Assembly (NCBI GenBank): GCA_037349105.1
Contig: JAYJMM010000109.1
Location: 2,059,001 to 2,123,000, forward strand
DNA from: Limnomonas spitsbergensis
Taxonomy: Eukaryota; Chlorophyta; Chlorophyceae; Chlamydomonadales
Direction: 5' to 3'
DNA length: 64,000 nt
Shown here: piece by piece, positions 10,536 to 24,500 of the stretch
Position numbering within the stretch: position 1 is the first letter of the stretch
How the letters are laid out: each line of letters opens with the position of its first letter
Notes under the pieces: generated by a model
Told to the model about the DNA's origin: nothing
The model's input: the letters and a program-made list of their open reading frames with translations, nothing else
Databases searched by the model: none
Program-made: the position numbers and the translations under genes

Positions 10536-10994
10536 TTGGGAGGAAAGAAGGAAATAAACACGGAAGGGGCAGGACAAAAGAAAGGAGGGGGGGGAAGTCC
10601 GGAGGTAAACGTCATTAACTACCAGCAGTAGTCAAACAGCACAGGTGCACCACCACGAACTATTTATTTGCTGCTACTGGTGCTCAGGTAGACAAAACAG
10701 TTCCTATTCTGGCCAAGGAGCTCGTAGTCATTGTGAAGTGTACCTATCCAGCAGAGCATCACATTTGTTGCCTGTGCAGGCACCTGCAAAAAGGTTCGGG
10801 CACTACCAGGAAATGCACTTGGACGGTGAGCGCGTTTAGTGCATGCACAGACCTCTTGCTGAGCCGCTGATAGTTGTCATTGTGCTGCTCAGGCCTGGAG
10901 CAGCTGCTGGTTGCATCGCTGAAGAACAGACAGATTTAGTTCCACATCACCTTCAACTCTCCGAGTCCACACCATTGCCGGCCAGTGGACTGTT

Positions 10995-11160
10995 AGGGGC
11001 AAGGTAGTGACATTACACCTCTGGGCCCTGCAAGCTTCATTTTGGCATGGCCCAGAGGTGTTACGTCATTAACCTCTGGGCCCTGCTAAATAAAGGCTCA
11101 GCCGCGTGGGCGCCCAACTGTCCCGTTGGGAGAAAATAAGAGGAACTTGAGGGGGCAAGC
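10995..11160. repeat. foldback element copies, one plus a fragment
   Basis: A fragment (cattacacctctgggccctg) is followed by a second unit with gcatggcccagaggtgttac, then aacctctgggccctgct, aaggctcagccgcgtgggcg and cccaactgtcccgttgg. Confidence 0.7.
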
Positions 11161-11547
11161 GTGAAGTGTCTGCCCATGAAGCTGTTGACAAAGGGGCGTA
11201 GCTCAAGGAACCAGAGCTCTTCCCAGGGCCCGTGCTGTACTTCATGAGTCCATCTGTCCATGTACCAATAATGTGATGTATGTTACTCCAACAAAGATGA
11301 GCAGGAGCATTGAGAACTGGCAACATAACTATTGACTGATCTTCTAATTTTAATTCAAACTGCCTGGAACCCAGAGAGTGGCTGATGCTAAGGCTGTTGC
11401 TTAGGCTCGTGCAGCTGCTCTTGCTCAAGGGGGGCGGCCTAAGGGGCGTGGAAGAGGTGCTCGGGAGGGTGTTGTACCTGGGGCTGAGGGCTGAGGCTGT
11501 TGGTGACGTGGTGTGCCGCAGCAAATACATGGTGAGGCATGAATCAG

Positions 11548-11600
11548 TAACGTTACACCTCTGGTCCCGCTCAAAGCTCGACCGCGCGGGCGCCCATGGT
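11548..11600 (+). repeat. foldback element right half
   Basis: Reads gtaacgttacacctctggtc then gctcgaccgcgcgggcgccc. Half element only. Confidence 0.65.
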
Positions 11601-12350
11601 GAGGCGTGAATGCGGCAGGCCAGGGTCAGAAAGGCTCCCGGAAGACCCTAGAGTCCCACAATTTCTTACCGTAACCAGACAACCTCTATTATTTTTTCTC
11701 TGGTATCCTTACTGGCTCACTCCTCAGCTACCTCCTCACCCCTTGCTGGATTGTCAGATTTAAGTTCCATCCCCTGGGCCCTGGCACCCTCCTGCTGGCA
11801 CCCCAATACAGGGCAGGGCGCAGAACCCTGGTTTTCACTTTTCAGGGTGTCCCTTCAGTTCTCGACGTCATCTTGGTCACTGTTGCAGAGTTACAGGATC
11901 TGTCAGGAAAGGAAAGGTTATGTCTGTCGTATCTGGCCTCAGGGCAACTTGCAAGCCTCAAACGCTGTGTCGTCGAAACGCCCAATTTCGAGTTGAAAGG
12001 TCCGGTCTCGATCGGCAAGTCTCGTTCCCGCGGCACGGTGGCCATGCCAGAATTTCCCCCTCAATTGAATTTGATTTTCCGATTCCCTTTTCACAGAAAT
12101 ATCCATTGTGTAGTGTCTCGTGGGCATCAGCAGGTACAGTGGCTCCAGGGGTTACTCTTGTATGAAGATATTTTGAACCCCTGATTCTTACACGGCAAAG
12201 GAGTCAAACATGGGGTGGCACGTCATGTCATGCATGCGTAATTGTGTGAGACCAGGCCTACGGTCCCTCCACTTTCAACCCTGGCAGCAGATGTCACGAG
12301 TGGCAGACTGGCAGCGCAGAACCATAATGTTCCAGACCCCCGTCATCCAG

Positions 12351-12411
12351 CATGGCGGCATGTGCATGGCGGCATGTGCATGGCGGCATGTGCATGGCGG
12401 CATGTGCATGG
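12351..12411 (+). repeat. 14-bp tandem repeat
   Basis: Four copies of catggcggcatgtg upstream of the transporter's first recovered exon. Confidence 0.85.
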
Positions 12412-12592
12412 CGGAAACAGTCCTGCGGCCCAAAATACTTTAACACCACCTTTGGCTGGCTGATGGTTTTGATCCTGCGCATTTTTCAAATTACCACTGC
12501 TGCACCACTTGAACACTCACCCTTTGAGGGGTAGGGGTTACTAACCGCAAAACACTGCCACATCACTTACATGCTCATTCTGTTGATTGCAG

Positions 12593-15500
12593 AGAGCTAG
12601 ACGACAGCATAGACCCTCCACTGCCCTGAGGGCCACGGAGGACAGCAGTCAAAGCCAGAGCCAGGATGAGATCGATTGGCTGGCCACTGGGGCATGTTTC
12701 TCTTTTCCCGCTGTGAGTTTTTCCAACTCATGCTCAGCATCAAAACTGTTCTCCAACCCATGCTCAGCATCAAAACTGACTTGGAGCTCAGACCATCCCA
12801 CCCTGCCCTGTCCTGCCCTGTCCTGGCCTGGCCTCAGCTGGGTGGCCTGCTCTTTGGATATGACATCGGCGTTTCGGGGGGCGCAATCGTGTCGCTCAAC
12901 TCTCCACTCAGCGGCAATGATTGGGGGTGAGTTGGGGTAGGACTGCTTTGGCAGCTTGCCGCCATGATGTCTGTGTCCAATGCATTCCTATGATGCTATG
13001 CTAGTTGATGCTCACTTCCCTGAGCAGCTTTATCTATTTTTAGCGTTCGCCAGTCCGCTATGAGGACGGCCGGGGGGCCACCAGTGGGCTGGTGGAGACT
13101 AAATATGGCCGGCCTACGGTCGGAGGCCCCAGGAAACAAAGGTTTCTGCACCAACTCTGCCTGGTGGCAGGCTGGGCTAAATCTGAGCTTTGTCTGAAGT
13201 GTGCTGAAAATAATGTTGTTGTGAGCTGCCATGCTCTCCTCGGCGCTGGTTGCTCTTCACACGCTAACCGCCGTCTTGCCAAAGTGCTCAAACCTGAGCT
13301 CAATCCCTTCATGATGAGCCTCGTTTTGAGCTGCAGATGCATGCGCCGAAAATAACACTTCAGTGAGCTGGCTCTGCCTCAATGCTGACTGACAGCTCTT
13401 CCCAATACACTGCAATGAGATCAGGCCTGAGGTCTCAACTCCTTCATGGTCGGAGTCGTCGTGAGCTGCGGATGCAGTACACTAAAAATTACACTGTAGT
13501 GAGCTGTCCCTGCCTCGATAGTGACAGATGGCTCTTTCCAATGCACTGCGATGAGGTCAGGCCTGAGCTCAACTCCATCGTGGTTGGCATCATCGTGAGC
13601 TGCTCGCTGGTGGGAGCTCTGGCGGGGTCTGTGGCCATGTTGCTGCAGGGGGACAGGATAGGAAGGAAGACGGAGCTGCTTTTGGCATCCGGATTCTACG
13701 GTAGGTGTTGGCCGGCTGGGGGGTGACGCCTTGATAAGTTAAATAAAGGCAGGATACCTCCCTACTTCGCTCCTCTTTGCTTGTGGCAGCTGTTCTTTGC
13801 TACGGTGTGTGTTTGTTTGCTGCATTTAAATAAAAAAAATTGAGACATTCTCTCTACCTGCTCGCTTCCCTGCCCTCCTCCTCCTTGCTGGTGGCAGCTG
13901 GATGCTGCAGTATGCACTCTAGGCTATGCCGTGCCGAATTTACAACTGAGGCAGAATTCCTCCCTGCTTTCCCACATTATTTTCCGCACGCTCTCCTTCT
14001 TCTTGCTGCACAGATGGATGCTTCGAATCAAACCAGATCCAGATAGTTGATGTCTTTGCTTCCCCCTCACCTTCCTCCCTGTAGGGACAGGATCCTTGCT
14101 CATGGCATCAGCTGGCGGCCTGACCCAGCTTCTTGTGGGGAGGACAATATATGGGCTTGGAATAGGTGATCATGGGATTCTGCCTAATGGTGTCAGCTGC
14201 CTCCTTGATTGACCTCTGGTTGGGGAGGGTGATGTACGGGTTTGGAATAGGTGATCATGGGATTCTGCCTAATGGTGTCAGCTGGCCTCTTGATTGACCT
14301 CTGGTTGGGGAGGGTGATGAATGAGCTTGGAATAGGTGATCATGGGATTCTGCCTAATGGTGTCAGCTGGCCTCTTGATTGACCTCTGGTTGGGGAGGGT
14401 GATGTACGGGTTTGGAATAGGTGATGATGGGATTCTGCCTAATGGTGTCAGCTGCCTCCTTGATTGACCTCTGGTTGGGGAGGGTGATGTACGGGTATGG
14501 AATAGGTGATGATGGGATTCTGCCTAATGGTGTCAGCTGGCCTCTTGATCGACCTCTGGTTGGGGAGGGTGATGTACGGGCTTGGAATAGGTGATGATGG
14601 GATTCTGCCTAATGGTGTCAGCTGCCTCCTTGATTGACCTCTGGTTGGGGAGGGTGATGTACGGGCTTGGAATAGGTGATCATGGGATTCTGCCTAATGG
14701 TGTCAGCTGCCTCCTTGATTGACCTCTGGTTGGGGAGGGTGATGTACGGGCTTGGAATAGGTGATCATGGGATTCTGCCTAATGGTGTCAGCTGCCTCCT
14801 TGATTGACCTCTGGTTGGGGAGGGTGATGTACAGGCTTGGAATAGGTGATCATGGGATTCTGCCTAATGGTGTCAGCTGGCCTCTTGATTGACCTCTGGT
14901 TGGGGAGGGTGATGTACGGGCTTGGAATAGGTGATCATGGGATTCTGCCTAATGGTGTCAGCTGGCCTCTTGATTGACCTCTGGTTGGGGAGGGTGATGT
15001 ACGGGTTTGGAATAGGTGATGATGGGATTCTGCCTAATGGTGTCAGCTGCCTCCTTGATTGACCTTTGGTTGGGGAGGGTGATGTACGGGCTTGGAATAG
15101 GTGATCATGGGATTCTGCCTAATGGTGTCAGCTGGCCTCTTGATTGACCTCTGGTTGGGGAGGGTGATGTACGGGCTTGGAATAGGTGATCATGGGATTC
15201 TGCCTAATGGTGTCAGCTGGCCCCTTGATTGACCTCTGGTTGGGGAGGGTGATGTACGGGCTTGGAATAGGTGATCATGGGATTCTGCCTAATGGTGTCA
15301 GCTGCCTCCTTGATTGACCTCTGGTTGGGGAGGGTGATGTACAGGCTTGGAATAGGTGATCATGGGATTCTGCCTAATGGTGTCAGCTGGCCTCTTGATT
15401 GACCTCTGGTTGGGGAGGGTGATGTACGGGCTTGGAATAGGTGATCATGGGATTCTGCCTAATGGTGTCAGCTGGCCTCTTGATTGACCTCTGGTTGGGG

Positions 15501-18500
15501 AGGGTGATGTACGGGCTTGGAATAGGTGATCATGGGATTCTGCCTAATGGTGTCAGCTGGCCTCTTGATTGACCTCTGGTTGGGGAGGGTGATGTACGGG
15601 CTTGGAATAGGTGATCATGGGATTCTGCCTAATGGTGTCAGCTGGCCTCTTGATTGACCTCTGGTTGGGGAGGGTGATGTACGGGCTTGGAATAGGTGAT
15701 CATGGGATTCTGCCTAATGGTGTCAGCTGGCCTCTTGATTGACCTCTGGTTGGGGAGGGTGATGTACGGGCTTGGAATAGGTGATCATGGGATTCTGCCT
15801 AATGGTGTCAGCTGGCCTCTTGATTGACCTCTGGTTGGGGAGGGTGATGTACGGGCTTGGAATAGGTGATCATGGGATTCTGCCTAATGGTGTCAGCTGG
15901 CCTCTTGATTGACCTCTGGTTGGGGAGGGTGATGTACGGGCTTGGAATAGGTGATCATGGGATTCTGCCTAATGGTGTCAGCTGCCTCCTTGATTGACCT
16001 CTGGTTGGGGAGGGTGATGTACGGGCTTGGAATAGGCGATCATGGGATTCTGCCTAATGGTGTCAGCTGGCCTCTTGATTGACCTCTGGTTGGGGAGGGT
16101 GATGTACGGGCTTGGAATAGGTGATCATGGGATTCTGCCTAATGGTGTCAGCTGGCCTCTTGATTGACCTCTGGTTGGGGAGGGTGATGTACGGGCTTGG
16201 AATAGGTGATCATGGGATTCTGCCTAATGGTGTCAGCTGGCCTCTTGATTGACCTCTGGTTGGGGAGGGTGATGTACGGGTTTGGAATAGGTGATCATGG
16301 GATTCTGCCTAATGGTGTCAGCTGGCCTCTTGATTGACCTCTGGTTGGGGAGGGTGATGTACGGGCTTGGAATAGGTGATCATGGGATTCTGCCTAATGG
16401 TGTCAGCTGGCCTCTTGATTGACCTCTGGTTGGGGAGGGTGATGTACGGGTTTGGAATAGGTGATCATGGGATTCTGCCTAATGGTGTCAGCTGGCCTCT
16501 TGATTGACCTCTGGTTGGGGAGGGTGATGTACGGGCTTGGAATAGGTGATCATGGGATTCTGCCTAATGGTGTCAGCTGCCTCCTTGATTGACCTCTGGT
16601 TGGGGAGGGTGATGTACGGGCTTGGAATAGGTGATCATGGGATTCTGCCTAATGGTGTCAGCTGGCCCCTTGATTGACCTCTGGTTGGGGAGGGTGATGT
16701 ACGGGCTTGGAATAGGTGATCATGGGATTCTGCCTAATGGTGTCAGCTGCCTCCTTGATTGACCTCTGGTTGGGGAGGGTGATGTACAGGCTTGGAATAG
16801 GTGATCATGGGATTCTGCCTAATGGTGTCAGCTGGCCTCTTGATTGACCTCTGGTTGGGGAGGGTGATGTACGGGCTTGGAATAGGTGATCATGGGATTC
16901 TGCCTAATGGTGTCAGCTGGCCTCTTGATTGACCTCTGGTTGGGGAGGGTGATGTACGGGCTTGGAATAGGTGATCATGGGATTCTGCCTAATGGTGTCA
17001 GCTGGCCTCTTGATTGACCTCTGGTTGGGGAGGGTGATGTACGGGCTTGGAATAGGTGATCATGGGATTCTGCCTAATGGTGTCAGCTGGCCTCTTGATT
17101 GACCTCTGGTTGGGGAGGGTGATGTACGGGCTTGGAATAGGTGATCATGGGATTCTGCCTAATGGTGTCAGCTGGCCTCTTGATTGACCTCTGGTTGGGG
17201 AGGGTGATGTACGGGTTTGGAATAGGTGATCATGGGATTCTGCCTAATGGTGTCAGCTGCCTCCTTGATTGACCTCTGGTTGGGGAGGGTGATGTACGGG
17301 CTTGGAATAGGTGATCATGGGATTCTGCCTAATGGTGTCAGCTGGCCTCTTGATTGACCTCTGGTTGGGGAGGGTGATGTACGGGCTTGGAATAGGTGAT
17401 CATGGGATTCTGCCTAATGGTGTCAGCTGGCCTCTTGATTGACCTCTGGTTGGGGAGGGTGATGTACGGGCTTGGAATAGGTGATCATGGGATTCTGCCT
17501 AATGGTGTCAGCTGGCCTCTTGATTGACCTCTGGTTGGGGAGGGTGATGTACGGGCTTGGAATAGGTGATCATGGGATTCTGCCTAATGGTGTCAGCTGG
17601 CCTCTTGATTGACCTCTGGTTGGGGAGGGTGATGTACGGGCTTGGAATAGGTGATCATGGGATTCTGCCTAATGGTGTCAGCTGCCTCCTTGATTGACCT
17701 CTGGTTGGGGAGGGTGATGTACGGGCTTGGAATAGGTGATCATGGGATTCTGCCTAATGGTGTCAGCTGCCTCCTTGATTGACCTCTGGTTGGGGAGGGT
17801 GATGTACGGGCTTGGAATAGGTGATCATGGGATTCTGCCTAATGGTGTCAGCTGGCCTCTTGATTGACCTCTGGTTGGGGAGGGTGATGTACGGGCTTGG
17901 AATAGGTGATCATGGGATTCTGCCTAATGGTGTCAGCTGGCCTCTTGATTGACCTCTGGTTGGGGAGGGTGATGTACGGGTTTGGAATAGGTGATCATGG
18001 GATTCTGCCTAATGGTGTCAGCTGCCTCCTTGATTGACCTCTGGTTGGGGAGGGTGATGTACGGGCTTGGAATAGGTGATCATGGGATTCTGCCTAATGG
18101 TGTCAGCTGGCCTCTTGATTGACCTCTGGTTGGGGAGGGTGATGTACGGGCTTGGAATAGGTGATCATGGGATTCTGCCTAATGGTGTCAGCTGGCCTCT
18201 TGATTGACCTCTGGTTGGGGAGGGTGATGTACGGGCTTGGAATAGGTGATCATGGGATTCTGCCTAATGGTGTCAGCTGCCTCCTTCATTGACCTCTGGT
18301 TGGGGAGGGTGATGTACAGGCTTGGAATAGGTGATCATGGGATTCTGCCTAATGGTGTCAGCTGGCCTCTTGATTGACCTCTGGTTGGGGAGGGTGATGT
18401 ACGGGCTTGGAATAGGTGATCATGGGATTCTGCCTAATGGTGTCAGCTGGCCTCTTGATTGACCTCTGGTTGGGGAGGGTGATGTACGGGCTTGGAATAG

Positions 18501-21500
18501 GTGATCATGGGATTCTGCCTAATGGTGTCAGCTGGCCTCTTGATTGACCTCTGGTTGGGGAGGGTGATGTACGGGTTTGGAATAGGTGATCATGGGATTC
18601 TGCCTAATGGTGTCAGCTGGCCTCTTGATTGACCTCTGGTTGGGGAGGGTGATGTACGGGCTTGGAATAGGTGATCATGGGATTCTGCCTAATGGTGTCA
18701 GCTGGCCTCTTGATTGACCTCTGGTTGGGGAGGGTGATGTACGGGTTTGGAATAGGTGATCATGGGATTCTGCCTAATGGTGTCAGCTGGCCTCTTGATT
18801 GACCTCTGGTTGGGGAGGGTGATGTACGGGCTTGGAATAGGTGATCATGGGATTCTGCCTAATGGTGTCAGCTGCCTCCTTGATTGACCTCTGGTTGGGG
18901 AGGGTGATGTACGGGCTTGGAATAGGTGATCATGGGATTCTGCCTAATGGTGTCAGCTGGCCCCTTGATTGACCTCTGGTTGGGGAGGGTGATGTACGGG
19001 CTTGGAATAGGTGATCATGGGATTCTGCCTAATGGTGTCAGCTGCCTCCTTGATTGACCTCTGGTTGGGGAGGGTGATGTACAGGCTTGGAATAGGTGAT
19101 CATGGGATTCTGCCTAATGGTGTCAGCTGGCCTCTTGATTGACCTCTGGTTGGGGAGGGTGATGTACGGGCTTGGAATAGGTGATCATGGGATTCTGCCT
19201 AATGGTGTCAGCTGGCCTCTTGATTGACCTCTGGTTGGGGAGGGTGATGTACGGGCTTGGAATAGGTGATCATGGGATTCTGCCTAATGGTGTCAGCTGG
19301 CCTCTTGATTGACCTCTGGTTGGGGAGGGTGATGTACGGGCTTGGAATAGGTGATCATGGGATTCTGCCTAATGGTGTCAGCTGGCCTCTTGATTGACCT
19401 CTGGTTGGGGAGGGTGATGTACGGGCTTGGAATAGGTGATCATGGGATTCTGCCTAATGGTGTCAGCTGGCCTCTTGATTGACCTCTGGTTGGGGAGGGT
19501 GATGTACGGGTTTGGAATAGGTGATCATGGGATTCTGCCTAATGGTGTCAGCTGCCTCCTTGATTGACCTCTGGTTGGGGAGGGTGATGTACGGGCTTGG
19601 AATAGGTGATCATGGGATTCTGCCTAATGGTGTCAGCTGGCCTCTTGATTGACCTCTGGTTGGGGAGGGTGATGTACGGGCTTGGAATAGGTGATCATGG
19701 GATTCTGCCTAATGGTGTCAGCTGGCCTCTTGATTGACCTCTGGTTGGGGAGGGTGATGTACGGGCTTGGAATAGGTGATCATGGGATTCTGCCTAATGG
19801 TGTCAGCTGGCCTCTTGATTGACCTCTGGTTGGGGAGGGTGATGTACGGGCTTGGAATAGGTGATCATGGGATTCTGCCTAATGGTGTCAGCTGGCCTCT
19901 TGATTGACCTCTGGTTGGGGAGGGTGATGTACGGGCTTGGAATAGGTGATCATGGGATTCTGCCTAATGGTGTCAGCTGCCTCCTTGATTGACCTCTGGT
20001 TGGGGAGGGTGATGTACGGGCTTGGAATAGGTGATCATGGGATTCTGCCTAATGGTGTCAGCTGCCTCCTTGATTGACCTCTGGTTGGGGAGGGTGATGT
20101 ACGGGCTTGGAATAGGTGATCATGGGATTCTGCCTAATGGTGTCAGCTGGCCTCTTGATTGACCTCTGGTTGGGGAGGGTGATGTACGGGCTTGGAATAG
20201 GTGATCATGGGATTCTGCCTAATGGTGTCAGCTGGCCTCTTGATTGACCTCTGGTTGGGGAGGGTGATGTACGGGTTTGGAATAGGTGATCATGGGATTC
20301 TGCCTAATGGTGTCAGCTGCCTCCTTGATTGACCTCTGGTTGGGGAGGGTGATGTACGGGCTTGGAATAGGTGATCATGGGATTCTGCCTAATGGTGTCA
20401 GCTGGCCTCTTGATTGACCTCTGGTTGGGGAGGGTGATGTACGGGCTTGGAATAGGTGATCATGGGATTCTGCCTAATGGTGTCAGCTGGCCTCTTGATT
20501 GACCTCTGGTTGGGGAGGGTGATGTACGGGCTTGGAATAGGTGATCATGGGATTCTGCCTAATGGTGTCAGCTGCCTCCTTCATTGACCTCTGGTTGGGG
20601 AGGGTGATGTACAGGCTTGGAATAGGTGATCATGGGATTCTGCCTAATGGTGTCAGCTGGCCTCTTGATTGACCTCTGGTTGGGGAGGGTGATGTACGGG
20701 CTTGGAATAGGTGATCATGGGATTCTGCCTAATGGTGTCAGCTGGCCTCTTGATTGACCTCTGGTTGGGGAGGGTGATGTACGGGCTTGGAATAGGTGAT
20801 CATGGGATTCTGCCTAATGGTGTCAGCTGGCCTCTTGATTGACCTCTGGTTGGGGAGGGTGATGTACGGGCTTGGAATAGGTGATCATGGGATTCTGCCT
20901 AATGGTGTCAGCTGGCCTCTTGATTGACCTCTGGTTGGGGAGGGTGATGTACGGGCTTGGAATAGGTGATCATGGGATTCTGCCTAATGGTGTCAGCTGG
21001 CTCCTTGATTGACCTCTGGTTGGGGAGGGTGATGTACGGGCTTGGAATAGGTGATCATGGGATTCTGCCTAATGGTGTCAGCTGCCTCCTTGATTGACCT
21101 CTGGTTGGGGAGGGTGATGTACGGGTTTGGAATAGGTGATGATGGGATTCTGCCTAATGGTGTCAGCTGCCTCCTTGATTGACCTTTGGTTGGGGAGGGT
21201 GATGTACGGGCTTGGAATAGGTGATCATGGGATTCTGCCTAATGGTGTCAGCTGGCCTCTTGATTGACCTCTGGTTGGGGAGGGTGATGTACGGGCTTGG
21301 AATAGGTGATCATGGGATTCTGCCTAATGGTGTCAGCTGGCCCCTTGATTGACCTCTGGTTGGGGAGGGTGATGTACGGGCTTGGAATAGGTGATCATGG
21401 GATTCTGCCTAATGGTGTCAGCTGGCCTCTTGATTGACCTCTGGTTGGGGAGGGTGATGTACGGGCTTGGAATAGGTGATCATGGGATTCTGCCTAATGG

Positions 21501-24500
21501 TGTCAGCTGGCCTCTTGATTGACCTCTGGTTGGGGAGGGTGATGTACGGGCTTGGAATAGGTGATCATGGGATTCTGCCTAATGGTGTCAGCTGGCCTCT
21601 TGATTGACCTCTGGTTGGGGAGGGTGATGTACGGGCTTGGAATAGGTGATCATGGGATTCTGCCTAATGGTGTCAGCTGGCCTCTTGATTGACCTCTGGT
21701 TGGGGAGGGTGATGTACGGGCTTGGAATAGGTGATCATGGGATTCTGCCTAATGGTGTCAGCTGGCCTCTTGATTGACCTCTGGTTGGGGAGGGTGATGT
21801 ACTGGTTTGGAATAGGTGATCATGGGATTCTGCCTAATGGTGTCAGCTGCCTCCTTGATTGACCTCTGGTTGGGGAGGGTGATGTACGGGCTTGGAATAG
21901 GTGATCATGGGATTCTGCCTAATGGTGTCAGCTGGCCTCTTGATTGACCTCTGGTTGGGGAGGGTGATGTACGGGCTTGGAATAGGTGATCATGGGATTC
22001 TGCCTAATGGTGTCAGCTGGCCTCTTGATTGACCTCTGGTTGGGGAGGGTGATGTACGGGCTTGGAATAGGTGATCATGGGATTCTGCCTAATGGTGTCA
22101 GCTGGCCTCTTGATTGACCTCTGGTTGGGGAGGGTGATGTACGGGTTTGGAATAGGTGATCATGGGATTCTGCCTAATGGTGTCAGCTGGCCTCTTGATT
22201 GACCTCTGGTTGGGGAGGGTGATGTACGGGCTTGGAATAGGTGATCATGGGATTCTGCCTAATGGTGTCAGCTGGCCTCTTGATTGACCTCTGGTTGGGG
22301 AGGGTGATGTACGGGCTTGGAATAGGTGATCATGGGATTCTGCCTAATGGTGTCAGCTGCCTCCTTGATTGACCTCTGGTTGGGGAGGGTGATGTACAGG
22401 CTTGGAATAGGTGATCATGGGATTCTGCCTAATGGTGTCAGCTGGCCTCTTGATTGACCTCTGGTTGGGGAGGGTGATGTACGGGCTTGGAATAGGTGAT
22501 CATGGGATTCTGCCTAATGGTGTCAGCTGGCCTCTTGATTGACCTCTGGTTGGGGAGGGTGATGTACGGGCTTGGAATAGGTGATCATGGGATTCTGCCT
22601 AATGGTGTCAGCTGGCCTCTTGATTGACCTCTGGTTGGGGAGGGTGATGTACGGGCTTGGAATAGGTGATCATGGGATTCTGCCTAATGGTGTCAGCTGG
22701 CCTCTTGATTGACCTCTGGTTGGGGAGGGTGATGTACGGGCTTGGAATAGGTGATCATGGGATTCTGCCTAATGGTGTCAGCTGGCCTCTTGATTGACCT
22801 CTGGTTGGGGAGGGTGATGTACGGGCTTGGAATAGGTGATCATGGGATTCTGCCTAATGGTGTCAGCTGGCCTCTTGATTGACCTCTGGTTGGGGAGGGT
22901 GATGTACGGGTTTGGAATAGGTGATCATGGGATTCTGCCTAATGGTGTCAGCTGCCTCCTTGATTGACCTCTGGTTGGGGAGGGTGATGTACGGGCTTGG
23001 AATAGGTGATCATGGGATTCTGCCTAATGGTGTCAGCTGGCCTCTTGATTGACCTCTGGTTGGGGAGGGTGATGTACGGGCTTGGAATAGGTGATCATGG
23101 GATTCTGCCTAATGGTGTCAGCTGGCCTCTTGATTGACCTCTGGTTGGGGAGGGTGATGTACGGGCTTGGAATAGGTGATCATGGGATTCTGCCTAATGG
23201 TGTCAGCTGGCCTCTTGATTGACCTCTGGTTGGGGAGGGTGATGTACGGGCTTGGAATAGGTGATCATGGGATTCTGCCTAATGGTGTCAGCTGGCCTCT
23301 TGATTGACCTCTGGTTGGGGAGGGTGATGTACGGGCTTGGAATAGGTGATCATGGGATTCTGCCTAATGGTGTCAGCTGCCTCCTTCATTGACCTCTGGT
23401 TGGGGAGGGTGATGTACAGGCTTGGAATAGGTGATCATGGGATTCTGCCTAATGGTGTCAGCTGGCCTCTTGATTGACCTCTGGTTGGGGAGGGTGATGT
23501 ACGGGCTTGGAATAGGTGATCATGGGATTCTGCCTAATGGTGTCAGCTGGCCTCTTGATTGACCTCTGGTTGGGGAGGGTGATGTACGGGCTTGGAATAG
23601 GTGATCATGGGATTCTGCCTAATGGTGTCAGCTGGCCTCTTGATTGACCTCTGGTTGGGGAGGGTGATGTACGGGCTTGGAATAGGTGATCATGGGATTC
23701 TGCCTAATGGTGTCAGCTGGCCTCTTGATTGACCTCTGGTTGGGGAGGGTGATGTACGGGCTTGGAATAGGTGATCATGGGATTCTGCCTAATGGTGTCA
23801 GCTGGCCTCTTGATTGACCTCTGGTTGGGGAGGGTGATGTACGGGCTTGGAATAGGTGATCATGGGATTCTGCCTAATGGTGTCAGCTGGCCTCTTGATT
23901 GACCTCTGGTTGGGGAGGGTGATGTACGGGCTTGGAATAGGTGATCATGGGATTCTGCCTAATGGTGTCAGCTGCCTCCTTGATTGACCTCTGGTTGGGG
24001 AGGGTGATGTACGGGCTTGGAATAGGTGATCATGGGATTCTGCCTAATGGTGTCAGCTGGCCTCTTGATTGACCTCTGGTTGGGGAGGGTGATGTACGGG
24101 CTTGGAATAGGTGATCATGGGATTCTGCCTAATGGTGTCAGCTGGCCTCTTGATTGACCTCTGGTTGGGGAGGGTGATGTACGGGCTTGGAATAGGTGAT
24201 CATGGGATTCTGCCTAATGGTGTCAGCTGGCCTCTTGATTGACCTCTGGTTGGGGAGGGTGATGTACGGGCTTGGAATAGGTGATCATGGGATTCTGCCT
24301 AATGGTGTCAGCTGGCCTCTTGATTGACCTCTGGTTGGGGAGGGTGATGTACGGGCTTGGAATAGGTGATCATGGGATTCTGCCTAATGGTGTCAGCTGC
24401 CTCCTTGATTGACCTCTGGTTGGGGAGGGTGATGTACGGGCTTGGAATAGGTGATCATGGGATTCTGCCTAATGGTGTCAGCTGGCCTCTTGATTGACCT

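Larger units (their letters stand above)
9721..12592. other. repeat-rich region between CFAP141 and the transporter
   Basis: Contains foldback pieces at 10450-10535, 10995-11160 and 11548-11600 and a 14-bp repeat at 12351-12411. The first exon of the transporter (start codon and probable targeting sequence) should lie here, but I could not pick it with confidence. The open frames listed by translation have no family features. Confidence 0.5.
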
